DNA from: Pelargonium cotyledonis
Lineage: Eukaryota > Streptophyta > Magnoliopsida > Geraniales > Geraniaceae
Assembly (NCBI GenBank): GCA_036897625.1
Contig: JAYMTA010000280.1
Span: 1 to 32,423, forward strand
DNA length: 32,423 nucleotides
Reading direction: 5' to 3'
The notes under the pieces are model-generated. The model was not told where the DNA came from. It was given only the letters and a program-made list of their open reading frames with translations, and searched no databases. This document shows positions 19,101 through 29,430 of this stretch, piece after piece. The translations under genes and the position numbers were made by a program. Each line of letters begins with the position of its first letter. Position 1 is the stretch's first letter.

Positions 19101-21576
19101 GGATCTGAGCTAGGAGCAAAGCGGATCTCAGCACGGAGTCGCCGACGGACACAAGCACAAACAAGGGGCTTCGCGGACGAGACCACCACCATGGCCAGCC
19201 TCTGTCGTTGCTCTTGGATTGTTGTTGCTGCTCCGAATCCTCCATCGCCAATGGAGACAAGCACCGACGAAGGCAACCCAGTCTGCTCCGACCTTGCTTT
19301 TCCGTTCATGCTCAAATCTCGTGACGGTGAGTTCATGGCCACGCGACGGCCTCGTCTCCGGTGATGCTCTTCGCCGTGGTGACGATTTTGCTCATCGTCG
19401 TGCCAAGATCGACAGAGGAGCTCGACCTCCATCCAATCGAGGCGACGCTCTCACGGTGGTGAAATGAGTTGGTTTGATTTTGGCTTTAGATTTGATTTGG
19501 TTTGATTTTGGTCTTAAATCTGATTTGGTTTTGATATGGTTCAGATCTGATTTGATTGAAGTTCATATTTGCCGGCGGAAATGCAGTTTCCGGCGACCGG
19601 AAAATTCATAGGGTCGCCGGAATCTCTGATCAAGTGAGGAAGAAGGGCATTTTGGCCATTTTTATTTTTTTACTGCATGTGCGGCTCACATGACTCATTC
19701 TGTCAAAAAAAAAAACGTCCAAACTAACGGTTAAAGTTGTAAAAGCCAACTTCAGGTAGTTATGTGCTACTTACTAAAGTTCTGGGTACCTAGGTGATTT
19801 AAGTGACAAGCATGTGGGTGCTTTGTGCAATTTGCTCTATATATAACGTTAAACGATTTAGAATAAGAACAAGGATGATGTATTATATTAAATTATGAGT
19901 TATAATATACTTACGACATACGAGTATCACTTATAATGCGTACTCTTATAATATCAACCCAAAAGCAACATCATAGCGACTATTTTATCGAGGGTAATTT
20001 TGTATGAATTAGTAAAATAATATGATATCTATTTAATTATTCGTTGATACATCAAACAATAGATTTCATTACATTTCTTATTTGTTGTTATTTGTATGTA
20101 TTATGCCATCAAACCTCGGATTGCATAACTGTTTATCCATTAAATTTATTATCTATCACAATCCATTATCTAATCCATCGTTATGCATAATTGTTTATCC
20201 ATCAAACATTGAAATGCATAACTCTTTTATCTCACTCATTAGGCATATTTGGACGTTTCAGCGGGAATTAAAAAAGTTTCCAATTTGTTGTTATTATTTT
20301 GTTTTTATGTAAATACGTAAAATGACGTATTCCATACGTATTTTTTAGCGTATTTTAACATACCTGTACGAAAAACATTTTTAATACGGAAACACAAAGC
20401 TAAGAAGCCTATTGGTACTTCATAGATCATGTACAAGTGAGATAATGGGCAAGTCATGGAAAAGCAAAGAGACACTTGCCTTGTGATGAATGACTGCTTT
20501 CTTTCGGGGTGTCTCATTATCTCCAGAGTAATCTAAGCTAAGAAGCATTGTATCTTCAGGTGTTAATAAGATCTCTGAACAGAAATTGAGAGCATATAAC
20601 GATTTATTCTGAAGGTGTTTCCCAACGGTCTGCCACCATGAAGAGTCTCCTCGTTGGGTTTCTCCATTACATTTGATGTTGGCCACAAACTTTTGCACAT
20701 TGAATTGGCCAAGTAGAGTAGCAAACCTGCATAACTTTTTACCCAAACATCAGTCAATATCACCTTTTGTGGTAATACCACAATCAGAAATGCGACAAGC
20801 ACACATGACATGAATCATGATAGCAAAAAAAAATGACAACGAATAACAATAGTTTTGCAACAAAAGTATGCGTTACCATGCTTGTTTGATAGATATATGC
20901 ACAAAAAGCTTACCTAGTATCTAAAATAACCTATCCACCAAACAAACAAAAAAAAAATAACTTCGTTCTCTAGTCTCTACATTCTCATAATTTTATCAAA
21001 GCATGTTAAGCCAAAGCTATCCCGCTATCATAGAAATCATCATTTCCCCACCTCGCATTATAATCATGTCGGTTTTCGTAAACTATGTCCTCTATCTATC
21101 TATTGTTAGTGTAAGAAAAGCTAGCAACATTGAAACAAAGCTCTAATGAAAGATAGAAAATCCAGGTAATGCAAACAATTCATTCAAATTATATTTTCTA
21201 TCATCAAAATTGTCCAAAATCAAAATAACAAACATCCAATCCAGTGAAGAAACTAAAATTGGAGAGGCAAAATCTTCATAAGCAGGACATCAAATCCTCA
21301 AAGGGGTCAAAGCAATTACCAGTTCTCAGAAAAGGGAAGAGTGAGGACGCGCTGCAGCGAGAAACCGTGCGGGGCGGCGTAGGAGGGTACGAAAGGGGCG
21401 AACATGAAACGATGCATGAAATCAATCTGCTTGGGCCTGGAAAGACGAGTGCCTCTGGAGAGACCGAGAGGAAGCGGGTCGCCGGGAACAGGGCGTGCTT
21501 GACCATCGAGGGTCCGGGGAGTGGACATATCCACGTCCCAAAACCCTCCGTCCATTGCCCATCTCAGTTTCTTCAT
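16153..21576 (-). CDS. TGD4: TGD4, plastid outer-envelope lipid transport protein
   Basis: Joining five exons gives 465 codons plus stop, close to the 479 of Arabidopsis TGD4 as I recall it, with conserved sequence throughout: MKKLRWAMDGGFWDVD, GLSRGTRLSRPKQ, FSLQRVLTLPFSENW, KSLYALNFCSEILL, AEAVWPGLFVD-like, SYHLCMHHN, YDIFISDPL, QHGNFQRLF, RCHARLDFPSGSKFL and SPKQKEFMVELRFFET. Exons are 21576-21320, 20726-20480, 18196-17842, 17151-16814 and 16353-16153; phases agree at every junction. Introns 1, 3 and 4 are GT-AG. Intron 2 begins GCAAGT after CACAAG, a GC-AG intron. TGD4 is a beta-barrel-like, phosphatidic-acid-binding protein of the chloroplast outer envelope. With the TGD1/2/3 ABC transporter it moves ER-derived lipid into the plastid. 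The start is set by the first in-frame ATG and the family N-terminus. No coding damage is seen, so the gene looks functional. Confidence 0.96.
18254..20395. mobile_element. TGD4: Possible outer inverted-repeat element in TGD4 intron 2
   Basis: GTTGCACGGATACAAATACA.. at about 18258-18320, with AAGTATGGCATAC further in, resembles the complement of 20318-20385 (TTCGTACAGGTATGTTAAAA.., ACGTATGGAATAC). The repeats are diverged and no target-site duplication was found. The CGGATAC-type end is seen in common dicot repeats. If real, the intron before insertion was only about 100-150 bp long. Confidence 0.33.
18761..19837. mobile_element. Non-autonomous MULE with GC-rich cargo, in TGD4 intron 2
   Basis: The terminal inverted repeats starting GAGCAAATTGC are 92 bp long (18761-18852 and 19746-19837) with five mismatches. 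Perfect 9-bp target-site duplications TATATATAA flank them at 18752-18760 and 19838-19846. The subterminal layout (ACTTTAGTAAGTA.., then ACGGTTAAAG, then GACAGAATGAG, CATGTG and CCGCACA-like motifs) resembles the large MULE at 1721-7385, so the two are related. The middle (about 19010-19470 and 19570-19640) is much richer in GC than its surroundings, with many TCGCCGG and GGCGAC words, as in Pack-MULEs that carry host gene pieces. Frames there (153 codons minus, 97 codons plus) match no family I know. It carries no transposase. Confidence 0.88.
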
Positions 21577-21965
21577 TTTCACCCACAATCACTGCCTGTA
21601 GACTAAATAATCAAAACCCAAACCCTAGAATTCCAAAGATACATATATGTTAAAGTTGGACTTGGTGGTGTAGCATTATAAGTAGCCCCACCGACAAGTC
21701 AAACCAAATGAATGAACCTTCACAATTGACGCCTTAATAACTAACGGCACCACTGCCGGACAGAGACGGAGCTCCATCACCGGCGAGAGCAGGCCGTAGC
21801 CACCGGTGGCCGAAAATTGCAGAAATAATAAGACAGGAGCGTACCTGGAGCGGGGAGGCGGTTTCAAGAGCTCACGGGGTGGTCACGGCTGTAGGCGGAG
21901 AGACCTCACCGGCGGCGCTCCAGCATATCGGCGGCGAGCTCTCTCTCTCTCGGCAGAATGCCAGC
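21577..21965 (-). other. TGD4: TGD4 5'UTR with a probable UTR intron
   Basis: A donor CTCCAG|GTACGC at 21845/21844 and an acceptor TCTACAG|GCAGTG at 21596/21595 would remove 249 bp just upstream of the ATG. The presumed first exon (21845 to about 21965) is GC-rich with a CT/GA tract near 21941-21953, as in plant 5' leaders. A telo-box-like AAACCCTAG lies within the UTR intron near 21621, a motif common near the starts of plant housekeeping genes. The UTR extent is inferred; no transcript evidence is available. Confidence 0.55.
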
Positions 21966-22147
21966 AACGGTAAATTGAGGTGAAGAATAGGAAGTCAAGA
22001 GATAATGCCCTAATCAGGGCTGTGATAGGGTGTGGCAGCGTGTTCACTGGTTCGGTGCACCCTAGCATTTTAAGAAGTCCAAATATGAAATTGAGATGGC
22101 TCTTTCCAAAAGTCCATTTGATCAATCAACTCGGGTTACCAAAATTA
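21966..22147 (-). promoter_or_regulatory. TGD4: Probable TGD4 promoter region
   Basis: This short unique stretch lies between the presumed leader and the Tourist-like MITE. I see no clear TATA box, so the promoter may be TATA-less, or key sites may lie beyond the MITE. The assignment rests on position only. Confidence 0.35.
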
Positions 22148-22884
22148 GGGGCTGTTTGGTTAAGCTTATGAGCTGGTTAAATGAGTTTATGAGTACTAAA
22201 ACGGCTCTTTTTATCAATTTACATGTTTGGTACATTTAAAAAGTGTTTATAAGCTCATGCTTACGAGTCATAAAAAATAAACTGGGGGCACCCATCTTCT
22301 CATTTTACAGTTTATAAGCACTCAAAAAAGAGTCAGTTTGACCATTAAAAAGTCGTTAATGCTCTTATAGTTTTATGTGTAAAAAAATAAAGAAAATTTT
22401 GTAACTTTGTTATTTGATATTCGATTTGAACGATTTTTATGTCATTTTCGTAAAAAAAAATTATTAAAAATATGAGTGTGTCTTAAAAAATTAAATTTTA
22501 ATTATTTATATACAAATTTCGAGAATTCCAATTATGCATTCATAATAAAAATATAAAAAATAGACAAATATGAAAAATTAATCATAACTTTGTATTTTGA
22601 TTTTTAATTTTGATCACCTTTTAAATATTTTCATAAATTTGTCACAAACAACGTTGTTAGTTAGATAAAAAGATTCCCCAAAAAAAATATTGTTAATGTC
22701 TTATATAGTCAATTTGACACTATAGACGGCTTATCAGCACTTTTTATCAAACAATCCAAGTGCTTATCAGCACTTTCTTACCAAACACGTAACAATTTAT
22801 TTTTAAAAAGAGTCAGAGCACATTAACGCTCATAAGCTCTATATGTTTATTAGTTATTTTTGATAAACTAATCCAAACACCCTT
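22148..22884. mobile_element. Tourist-like (PIF/Harbinger) MITE, 737 bp
   Basis: The left end GGGGCTGTTTGG and the complement of the right end (AAGGGTGTTTGG) are matching inverted ends, with TTA on both sides (22145-22147 and 22885-22887). The inside holds GCTTATGAGC / GCTCATAAGC and repeated GTGCTTATCAGCAC-like words, typical of the dicot GGG.TGTTTGG class. No transposase is seen. Its edge lies about 180 bp upstream of the presumed TGD4 leader. Confidence 0.68.
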
Positions 22885-22887
22885 TTA

Positions 22888-24406
22888 GTGCATTTTATTG
22901 TCTACTTTTACTAAACTTTATACACATAAAGAGTTGTTACACCACAAAATGTAAGTAGTAAACTACGCATAATTTTGAGCTCATATTTGAGATGAATTTA
23001 TTTTTTAAGTCCATAATTAATGGTTAGACCTAAAGTTAATGGTCAATCTCAATATTAGTGGTCAAGCTCAGTATATGATCAAGCTCAATGACAATTATGT
23101 CTACATTCAATAAATTTGGTTGGTACTTATCTCATATGTAACCAACCAATCATATTTAAGTAGTGACATCACATTCATCAATCAGAATTGAATTCTTTCC
23201 CCATAAATATCTCAAAGGTGCAAGGTTCAAGGGACTTTCACTCTTTACTTAACACTTTCACTTTCTCTTTACATTAGTGATAAACGTTATTCATTTGTGA
23301 GATTCTTACTCTCATGTCAGAGGTAAATTTCAGTTCAACACATTGATCTTCACTTAACGCGTGTTAATCTTACAACGTCTCGATCATACATTTTGTAGCA
23401 TCTTGTGTACTTTATTGTAATGATTTAGACTCAAAGGAGAGTGTTAAATCTGAAAATACCGCTACACGACTACAACAAACTATTTCTATCAATTTCGAGA
23501 CTAAAATACCGCATCATCTTTGTTGCATTTGAATCGTAATTTTTATTTATATTGGGAGAGAAGAATTAATAGTCTGAGATAGGAGATTTTACATCTCAAG
23601 AAAACACAATTTGTATTAAATTTTATTTATATTAAACTCAATATGTATGAACTAGTACATACATATACAAACGCTAATTCATATTTCAAAAATACTCTCG
23701 TCCATATCATCATTGAGCTTATGACTCATCATAACGTACACATCACATCTTGAATCTCACTTACCATAATAAAACAATCAATCCCAATGTGCCACTTTGT
23801 CTCTATATCTTTTTTGTGAGTATATATATCCAATCAAGTTATGGGCTATAAGTTTTTTTTTCACTTTGAGATTCATTTGTGTTATCGAAGCATTTTTTGT
23901 CTCCAAAATTCTCTCTTGAATTCATATCAGTAAACCATGTTTTCACAATGGTTGAGATGTCTACTCACCCCCAAGTATGTCCTGAGTTTTATTTAACGTT
24001 GAAGTGAAAGCTCAACCCAAAATATTTCAAGCGTCAAAACTCCAACGAAAACGTGCATTCCAAATTCTTATAACCCTTCATCAAAACTAAAAACTAGAAA
24101 ACAAGACAATGTGGACTCATGAAACCTACAGAGACCTTGCAAAGCAAAATGGGATCCATCAAAGTGTGAAATTTTCAGCATGTAATGCAGATTAGAGACA
24201 ATGTAAAATCAATGTTCAACAGATAATATTACCAGAAGTCAGATCTTCAAAAAAACTCAAATTCCATGACACAACACTGAGAGTCATGATTGAAACAGCA
24301 ATGAAAATCCCCAAATTCAACATTTTTACCATCTTAAATGTTGTCAAGATGGCGAAAATCCGAAAGATAATATAAAAGCAGCACTTACAGATCCAACTAG
24401 TCCTCT
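22888..24406. other. Intergenic, no gene recognised
   Basis: AT-rich sequence between the MITE and the F-box gene. CCCATAAATATCTC near 23202, followed by a pyrimidine-rich ACTTTCACTCTTTACTT tract, could be a core promoter or a piece of an old LTR, but I found no ends or coding sequence to support either. The last few hundred bases should contain the 3' end of the F-box transcript. Confidence 0.4.
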
Positions 24407-25597
24407 TCAGCCTTCACTAAGACGAGGAAATTTGTTTAACAGATTTGGGAAGTACCAACAACACGGAACGAGCATTTCAGCAACATCTGAACCCTCAGCA
24501 TCTGTTGATATCAGCGGCATGGATCCAAGTAACTGACCATCTAAACGAACTGTATAGCTTGCAAAAAGTTTCTTCTTTCTACGGCGATCCTTTAGTTCAT
24601 GCGTTAGGCTGTGACACGTGCCACGGTCGGCCAAGTACCCGACTTCATATACCCGATTTCCACGTCCTCCCCACCTTGATGGGTTGCTCATCCATGCAGA
24701 GGGCTTCACATGGTTCATAAGAAACAAGGCTTCATCTCACATGTACTCCACTGGGGACCATTTCATCTCAGTAAAGTTTAACTCGTATACTGCCGAAGTT
24801 GTAGTATAAGTAACCATCAAAAGTTTCTCATCTGTAGCCACTAGGCGAATATCAATTGCAAGCCATGGGATGAGATCGGTTTTTATATGCTTGATAGTAA
24901 ACTTAAGAGAACTCAGACTCAGAACTCCTAAACCGCCCCAACTAGTTACAACATATACTTTACCCTTATAAACAGCCAAATCCATAATTTTCCATAGCTT
25001 ATTTTGAAGTGAGTAGGTAGTCCATTCGACATCAATGGATCAGCAAAACACCAATTTCTGAAGAGACAAATCAAGAACCAGAATAACAGGTACTTGTGAT
25101 GGCGTCAGAGCCGCAACAATAGCACAACCATTGCAATGAGGACTGGTCTTGTTGGCAAACAGAATCTCATGTCTTGTAAAAGGGTTTATAAGCCAAAAGT
25201 TGTGATCACGGTCTTCCATAATAAGATACCCACCGGAGAATCCGACACAGTTTCTACCAGCAAAGGAAGGCAGCGTAACCTTACGCAAACTTTTATCGAA
25301 CATGTTGAAGAAATAACAGAAGCTATCAAGACGTGATTGTTTGGTAACAATCAGTGGTGCCTGGGAGGCCAAGAACTTTTGCTTGAGTGCAGCACATGAG
25401 GACCTCCACCTTGTACAAACATCTCCAAATGCAAAGAAGTCAACCATATTAAGCCTTATTGTGATCAATTCAAGCAGTTCATTAGGAAGATCTGACCATG
25501 GTCTCCAATTATTGGTGCCGGTGTTTCTCACCAGATTGTTGGCACAGTCAGATCTTCCGTCATGGTAAGTTCCCCATGTTGTACCTGCATTCATCAT
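24407..25597 (-). pseudogene. F-box protein of the DUF295 type with two in-frame TGA codons
   Basis: From the first in-frame ATG at 25597 one frame runs 397 codons to the final TGA, near the usual length of these proteins. An F-box lies at residues 31-70 (NWRPWSDLPNELLELITIRL, then FGDVCTRWRSSC). After it come the DUF295-like marks FSGGYLIMEDRDHNFWLINP, AVYKGKVYVVTSWGGLGVLS, VYELNFTEMKWSPVE and ALFLMNHVKP. F-box proteins of this kind bind SKP1 and choose targets for SCF ubiquitin ligases. TGA codons stand at codon 186 (25042-25040) and codon 287 (24739-24737), each within conserved sequence that continues in the same frame, with no shift elsewhere. Both could be CGA-to-TGA changes, as expected from loss of methylated CpG. 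It is probably a recent pseudogene or a weak allele. An acceptor-like ATGCAG at 25588-25583 leaves open that the true start is on an upstream exon. Confidence 0.82.
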
Positions 25598-25695
25598 AGA
25601 AAAACATTGATCAGAGTTGATCAACAGTTCATCTTCCAAATATCAAATGATCACAACTTTCCTACTTGACACAAACTATAGTTACCACCCTCGAT

Positions 25696-25761
25696 TTTGT
25701 TTCCAGGTAATAGAAGCTATATGATCCTCCAATTTGTTTCCAGGTAGTAGAAACTATATGT
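25696..25761. repeat. Two-copy tandem duplication, 37-bp period
   Basis: TTTGTTTCCAGGTAATAGAA at 25696 recurs as TTTGTTTCCAGGTAGTAGAA at 25733, and the similarity runs on through CTATATG in both copies. Confidence 0.8.
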
Positions 25762-27039
25762 TACAGTCCCACACGAGGTTACTCACCCTACATATCAGAG
25801 GGAAGAAATGTTCTCTATTCTGAATGAAAGTCGTTGGCATGATATGACATATAACAAATGTAAAGTGACATACACAGCAAAGAGGCCGCCATCATAATTT
25901 GGCAATTCTTGAGTCTAGGCCACAGAGGCCACCGTCAACGTAAGATTATCATCTACACCTTTAGGGGGAAAGAATATCTAAGCAACAGAAATTCAACTTG
26001 TAAACTTATGGAGTATAAACAAATTAGATTTATATACAAACATACACATGCCTGTAATTACAACAAATAAGAGATGGTAAGCAATTTCAAGTCTTTTTCT
26101 ATTAATGACATATTATGCCACACTTTAAGGCATCACAGAAGACTCAATGATAGCATTTCCAATAACAGACATAGATTTCAAGGAACAGTGGGTAAATACA
26201 GGAGCAGTCAACAATAATAAGACTGAAAAAAGCCACTAGTGGCTGGAACTTAGGCATCCACAACTATCTTATGCAGCCAAAAGGAGAGGAACTAAAATTC
26301 ATCAGCAAAGTAAGAATGCACAAAAATCCCATTTTCATTATTAAGGAACTAACTGAGGAATTTCAAAATCCAATTAGCTTGGGTTGGTTGATGAACAATA
26401 TTACAATTTGCTTCTATGTTTCTTCCTTTTCTATAAGAAGAAAATCTTTCTGTAGCTTCAAAAGCAGAACAACTTGTGGATTCAATTAAATCATAAAAGT
26501 AAATTAATGTATAGGACCTTAGGAACACGAACCAGAAGTCAAATTGCAGGGGCATAAAAAAAATGAAACAAAGGGACAAAAAGTTGGGCATACTCTACCA
26601 CGAGTTCTAATGTATGCAAACTCAGCTCTTAAGTTCTATACATTTGAATACTAATTGAAACATAAACATCGTCTAAATCGACAACAAATCTGACCATTTC
26701 ATTTGTTCTCAAAATTAAAAATAAATAGAAAAGATAATAATGGCCATGGACATAAATGTAAATCATTACAGATCTGGCAAGCACAACTTCAAGCTCAGAG
26801 AAGCTAGCCTAAGCATCTTGTCAAGATTTCAGGAAAAGAAATGCCAAGGTAGGACAAGTCTAACCAATTAGAACTATGATTTCATCATTAGTTAACAAGA
26901 AAAACCTTACAGACATGATGGGATTTATGCAGCTGCCCTTAAGTAGTTGAGAGTCCAGCAGTTGACTTGTTCAGCACAATAATGAAAGTCTAGGAAGCAC
27001 AGAAGGCTCCCAACATTGTGGGATTTGGAGATGATCATT

Positions 27040-27133
27040 TATGTACTCAATCTTATTCCTGATTTATCGAACCCATGGCCTCAAGGTCACAAGGCAGTAC
27101 CGTTACTGTTGCACCGAGGCACACCCTCTACTT
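27040..27133 (-). mobile_element. Au-like SINE fragment
   Basis: On the minus strand, GCCTCGGTGCAACAGTAACG (complement of 27100-27120) gives the A-box area. CTGCCTTGTGACCTTGAGG follows, then GGGTTCGATAA (B box, complement of 27064-27074). The order and wording match the widespread plant Au SINE head. The usual tail after the B box (GGAAACAGCCTCTT-like) is not seen, so only the tRNA-like half remains. Confidence 0.68.
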
Positions 27134-28173
27134 GTTGAGCACAATATTATAACTAATTAGAATTGGCTTAAATTATTAAACACTTTCTAATGAATCATCC
27201 ACTTTATGAAACTGATGATGAGATATGATGATAACTAAATACCTAATTAGGACACTGATGCGAGATTTAAATAGATATCATCTCCTCTACATTATTTAAC
27301 AATCCACACTCCTCAAACAAATGAGAGTATGTAGCTATATACAACACATTAATTGTATACCATATAAAACAAATATGTGAGTATGCCATTTTCAGTTTGT
27401 CCATTGGAACTCCTAGTCCTGTCACCTCCAAAATTTTGAAAGTATTTTCCAACTAAGGCTCATCTTAGTCCACTATAGCATGACAACAACTACAGCCTAT
27501 GAACTTTTTGGCTCAGTTTTCCTATTAACTCCTACAATTTGATCATCAATAGTATGTAATAAAGTAACAGTTAGAACTTGAATCAATTTAATCAAATCAG
27601 AAAAACCTAGATATCCAAAATGGAATACATGTATTAACTACTAGGATCACTATAATTAAAGCAATTGTAATAATGAATAACCAGATCATGACCAACATAT
27701 AAATCTTATTCAAATCTTGTATTTACTTAGTTTAAGAAAAATAGGTAAGAAATAGAGATATATCAACATTGAAAGATATTTTGGCCAGTGTCCACATAAA
27801 CAGATTGAAATGCATTACATCTATAGATCTAGAAATAGGCATTAAGAAGATCTCGAGTTGATGGTGACACTGACAATGAAAGGAAACTGAATCACCCTAT
27901 GATTAAGGCATGCATAAATTCTAACCAATTCTAATCCAACCCCATCCAATTAGAGTCCTACTAATCATTTAGAGCAGGCATTCCCGAAATGGGGTAACAG
28001 AGGGTAATCTGTCTAGTAGCGATTTTAAGTCAAAGAAGGTCATTGTGAAGGTTGAATTATCACCTCACTTTCCCCTCTTATAAATAACAAGATCACGGTC
28101 AGAAGATCATTCTCAATCAAATCCCTTTAATTATTCAGATATATTAAAAAGATTGTGAAAAAAATAAAGATCT

Positions 28174-28418
28174 AAGAACCTTAAAAGATAATTTAGATCA
28201 CCACTATGCAAACCAATCAAAAGGAATCAAATCGACAGATCTAGAGGTAAGTGTTAAAAAAAACCCAAAAAAACAATATAAAATGAGAGATAATATAAGA
28301 ACCTTAAAAGATAATTTAGATCACCACTATGCGAACCAATCAAAAGGAATCAAATCGACAGATCTAGAGGTAAGTGTTAAAAAAAACCCCAAAAAAACAA
28401 TATAAAATGAGAGATGAT
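28174..28418. repeat. Two-copy tandem duplication, 123-bp unit
   Basis: AAGAACCTTAAAAGATAATT at 28174 recurs at 28297, and the copies run in register to ATGAGAGAT. Differences are few: GCAAACC against GCGAACC, and one extra base in the A/C run. The near-identity implies a recent duplication. Confidence 0.92.
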
Positions 28419-28475
28419 GCGCTATAATGAATGGAAACCACATAAATGAGTGAAAAAAAAAAAAACAAGATACTA

Positions 28476-28552
28476 AGCAATGATGGTGATGATGACAACA
28501 ATGATGGTGATGATGACATCAGTGATGGCGATGATGACATCAATTGCTGATG
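28476..28552. repeat. Trinucleotide-rich imperfect microsatellite (GAT/GAC type)
   Basis: Repeated GATGGTGATGATGACA units about 24 bp apart, three times. On the minus strand they read as TCATCATCACCATC runs. An ATG-started minus frame through this tract (SSSPSLLSSSPSLL-like) is a product of the repeat. Confidence 0.85.
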
Positions 28553-28611
28553 AGAGCAATGGCGACCGCCTTCCATCCTTGCTTCCTCTTCTCTACCTCT
28601 CTCTAAGTTGG

Positions 28612-28652
28612 GGCTCAAAACCCTAATTTACTCTTTTTGATTTTTATATGGA
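28612..28652 (-). promoter_or_regulatory. Candidate TATA promoter and start region, minus strand
   Basis: On the minus strand CATATAAAAA (28650-28641) is a good TATA box. About 20-30 bases downstream comes TTAGGGTTTTGAGCC, a telo-box complement often found at plant transcription starts. A purine-rich leader (GAGAGAGGTAGAGAAGAGG) follows. The nearest minus-strand gene is the F-box gene, 3 kb downstream, so a spliced leader is likely if this is its promoter. It could also serve an unknown short transcript. Confidence 0.4.
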
Positions 28653-29062
28653 GTTATACCATCAAAAAATTAAAACCCCTTTATAGTAAATTTGTCATGT
28701 GATATCACGTGATAATCGCTTGCGTCAACTTGATGCTTTTGATTAGGGAAGTGCTAAGATATGCTTCATTTGCATACTCAACATGTGTCACAAAATTATG
28801 TTAGGCTCTCTTTAGTTTGTTGTGCTACTTTTATGTACTAATCAATAAACCTTACCCATATAATGGACAAAACCAGCGACCAGACTTCTCTCAGTCATGA
28901 GTTCCAAAAATTATTTACCCATTACATAGATAGATAGACTATAGTAGAAATAACATCTTTACTATAGAAGACCAACTCAAGTATAAATTTAAACTGATAA
29001 TTGAAAGCGCAACTTCAATTTTATACTCGCAATACTTATTGTGACCTCTTGGTCAATCAAAC
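28653..29062. other. Intergenic, nothing recognised
   Basis: AT-rich sequence without a supported feature. If the adjoining LTR-like stretch is oriented on the minus strand, the part near 29000-29062 would be element leader. Confidence 0.4.
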
Positions 29063-29072
29063 TCTAATATCG

Positions 29073-29430
29073 TGTTGAAGTGTATTGGAGAGACGATATG
29101 GGAGAGAGATAAATAGAGTGAACACAAGAAAATAACGTACGGCCATAAGGCCTGCATCTACACCCAAATATTCTCAATGAGCTAAATTTATTAATTGACC
29201 TGATGTGTTTAGAACAATGAACTCATATTTAATAAATAAAAAGGTATATGAGATACACATATTAAGAACTGAATTATAAGAATCATTCAATCTCATAATA
29301 TGCTCAATCAAATTTAATTATCAGAATCACTCAAACCTCATAATTTACGATGGGAAATAAGCATATTGCAACATTTTCCTCACCGTATGAGCAAGCTTTT
29401 GGGGTGAGATGTCTCAAAAGCACCCAAAAA
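29073..29430. mobile_element. Old LTR-like fragment
   Basis: The stretch begins TGTTGAAGTGTATTGGAGAG and includes GAACACAAGAAAATAACGTA and GGCCATAAGGCCTGC, wording common in dispersed plant retroelement LTRs. Primer-binding-site-like words touch both sides. CTCTAATATCG at its left resembles the complement of the initiator-Met tRNA site. TGGTATCAGAAC (29431-29442) at its right resembles that site directly. The orientation is therefore ambiguous. No coding remains are adjacent, so it is an old remnant at best. Confidence 0.33.

Larger units (their letters stand above)
18197..20479 (-). other. TGD4: TGD4 intron 2: GC-AG and enlarged by transposons
   Basis: The donor is AAG|GCAAGT at 20480/20479 and the acceptor TTGCAG at 18199-18197. 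The join HHK-FPHHN matches the family sequence at that place (NHE-FPLHN). The nearest GT, four bases on, would break the frame. The intron is 2,283 bp against 460-690 bp for the other coding introns. A 1,077-bp MULE and probably one or two older elements account for most of it. Confidence 0.88.
25598..28173. other. Upstream region of the F-box gene, possibly 5'UTR intron
   Basis: About 2.6 kb of AT-rich sequence with no coding frame that I can support. It contains a small tandem duplication and a SINE fragment, listed separately. If the promoter near 28645 drives the F-box gene, this stretch would be transcribed as leader and intron on the minus strand. Confidence 0.4.

Noticed and set aside
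18971-19467. Frames of up to 153 codons inside the intronic MULE
   Set aside because: Low-complexity, GC-driven, on both strands at once, with no family marks; treated as element cargo.
23000-23450. Possible solo LTR (CCCATAAATATCTC followed by a pyrimidine tract)
   Set aside because: No inverted TG/CA ends, flanking duplication or coding remains could be located.
24737-25042. TGA codons read as selenocysteine or programmed readthrough
   Set aside because: Land plants lack selenocysteine insertion, and F-box/DUF295 proteins have no such requirement; mutation is simpler.
28364-28618. 84-codon minus frame with repeated SSSPSLL
   Set aside because: The repeat comes from the GAT microsatellite and the rest is poly-F; no conserved gene is indicated.
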